6,729 bases of DNA from Paracoccaceae bacterium (GTDB lineage: Bacteria > Pseudomonadota > Alphaproteobacteria > Rhodobacterales > Rhodobacteraceae), in contig JALQYS010000145.1 of assembly GCA_023254015.1 (NCBI GenBank), positions 1 to 6,729 of the forward strand. Direction: 5' to 3'. Made by a program: the position numbers and the translations under genes. Below are positions 6,258 through 6,729 of this stretch, piece by piece. Within the stretch, counting starts at the first letter, position 1. Each line of letters starts with the position of its first letter. The notes beneath the pieces were generated by a model. That model was not told the DNA's origin, did no database searches, and saw only the letters and a program-made list of their open reading frames with translations.

Positions 6258-6729
6258 GCACATTCGGCCAGAAGCCGCTCCATGAACCGCTGGCCGGCCA
6301 GAAATTCGCTGACTTCCAGATATTCGTCGGGCTGGTGGGCCTGCGCGATGTCGCCCGGCCCGCAGACCACCGCCGAATAGCCCGCCTCCTGAAACTGCCC
6401 CGCTTCGGTGCCGTAACTGACAACGCCGGTGGCATTGTCGCCGGTCAGGTGGCGGGCCAGCGCCTCGGCTTCGCCGTTTTCCTCGGGCACCAGCCCAGGC
6501 ACACCGAAGAAACGGTCCAGATGCACGCCCGCCTCGGGGCGCACGGCCTTGATCGCCGCATCCAGCTTGCGCGCGGCCTCGACGAAGGCCGCCTCATGGG
6601 CGGCGATGTCCTCGCCCGGAACCACCCGCATCTCGACGGCAAAGCGGCAATCGGCGGCGGTATCGCCGGCCTGTGGCTGAACGCGCGCCTGCGGCGCCTG
6701 GGCTACAGCACCCTGCTGGTCGAGCGCGG
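6254..6729 (-). CDS. argE: ArgE-like acetylornithine deacetylase (M20A), 5'-incomplete
   Basis: Only the C-terminal third (about 130 residues) of a zinc-dependent deacetylase of the M20A/ArgE group is recognisable; E. coli ArgE has about 383. ArgE removes acetate from N-acetylornithine, but paralogues act on other N-acyl amino acids. Seen: ADCRFAVEMRVVPGED, the strand leading back from the dimerisation domain, then VSYGTEAGQFQEAGYSAVV and GPGDIAQAHQPDEYLEVSEF, the family's C-terminal signature with the expected metal-ligand His (complement of about 6332-6334). The frame stays open to the window end, but beyond about 6650-6660 the translation (QPQAGDTAA and further) is Gln/Ala-rich and lacks the GGTAxN-type stretch expected there. 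The opposite strand of that part encodes a different protein. The real gene may therefore be broken or mis-joined near 6650. The stop overlaps the next gene by four bases (ATGA). Confidence 0.8.
   Translation of the reverse strand, partial: ALDQQGAVAQAPQARVQPQAGDTAADCRFAVEMRVVPGEDIAAHEAAFVEAARKLDAAIKAVRPEAGVHLDRFFGVPGLVPEENGEAEALARHLTGDNATGVVSYGTEAGQFQEAGYSAVVCGPGDIAQAHQPDEYLEVSEFLAGQRFMERLLAECA
6650..6729 (+). pseudogene. 5' fragment of a second FAD-dependent oxidoreductase, joined head-on to the ArgE-like gene
   Basis: In the plus-strand frame starting at 6650 the translation opens with IGGGIAGLWLNARL and ends in STLLVER at the window edge. It satisfies the FAD dinucleotide fingerprint GxGxxG-x17-E. 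The wording resembles DAO-type oxidoreductases of pseudomonads as far as I can recall; that is not verified. The preceding in-frame residues (HLDGKAA) do not form the hydrophobic strand that normally leads into GxGxxG, and no plausible start or ribosome binding site is present. An in-frame ATG at 6596 exists but lies within confident ArgE coding on the other strand. This looks like a fragment whose first codons were lost at a joint near 6650. It may continue as a real gene beyond the window. It could instead be a chance antisense reading, which I think less likely. Confidence 0.5.

Noticed and set aside
4872..6380. A plus-strand open frame of about 500 codons opposite the FAD oxidoreductase
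   Set aside because: It has the same codon-register effect: it is the reverse-complement reading of the FAD gene, with biased composition and no recognisable motif.
1..6729. tRNA, rRNA, CRISPR array, insertion sequence, attachment site, toxin-antitoxin or defence genes
   Set aside because: I searched by eye on both strands and found no repeat-spacer pattern, transposase motif, cloverleaf or characteristic protein. Nearly all the DNA is taken up by ordinary metabolic and envelope genes.

Overview
The window looks like a chromosomal stretch of a high-GC alphaproteobacterium, most likely a member of the Rhodobacteraceae. The reasons are the strong G/C third-position bias, the near absence of TTA, CTA and TCA codons, AGGAGG-type ribosome binding sites, and the style of the MoaA, LysM and YegD-like proteins. 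This placement is inference from protein style; no search was run.

Layout. Positions 2-718 on the plus strand hold the 3' two-thirds of moaA (molybdenum cofactor synthesis), whose start lies left of the window. Everything else that is intact lies on the minus strand and is described in its own transcription order, from right to left. A 5'-incomplete ArgE-like deacetylase (stop at 6254) overlaps by four bases (ATGA) a DAO-family FAD-dependent amine/amino-acid oxidoreductase (6257-4917). A short YegD-type Hsp70 ATPase (4860-3616) and an M20D amidohydrolase (3534-2368) follow. After a 153-base gap containing a perfect 9-bp inverted repeat come a secreted rhodanese-like protein (2214-1591) and a membrane-anchored LysM protein (1552-722). 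The LysM gene converges on moaA with only three bases between the stop codons.

How the genes may work together. The ArgE-like and DAO-family genes are almost certainly translationally coupled. With the nearby M20D amidohydrolase they suggest removal of an acyl group from N-acyl amino acids followed by oxidation of the free amine, but no substrate can be read from the sequence. The YegD-like protein has the Hsp70 nucleotide-binding half only. The rhodanese-like and LysM genes form a second, envelope-directed pair with a 38-base gap.

Main oddities. (1) At the right edge, from about 6650, the ArgE-like homology stops. The plus strand begins to encode a textbook FAD Rossmann fingerprint (GxGxxG-x17-E) of another oxidoreductase that runs off the window in the opposite direction. 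This looks like a breakpoint or a chimeric assembly joint at a short GC-rich microhomology. (2) The rhodanese-like protein has His where the catalytic Cys is expected, and carries a separate CPPHC motif. (3) The gap upstream of the rhodanese-like gene holds the 9-bp inverted repeat. I saw no convincing new defence or mobile system, CRISPR array, tRNA or rRNA. No stretch longer than 300 bases lacks a gene.
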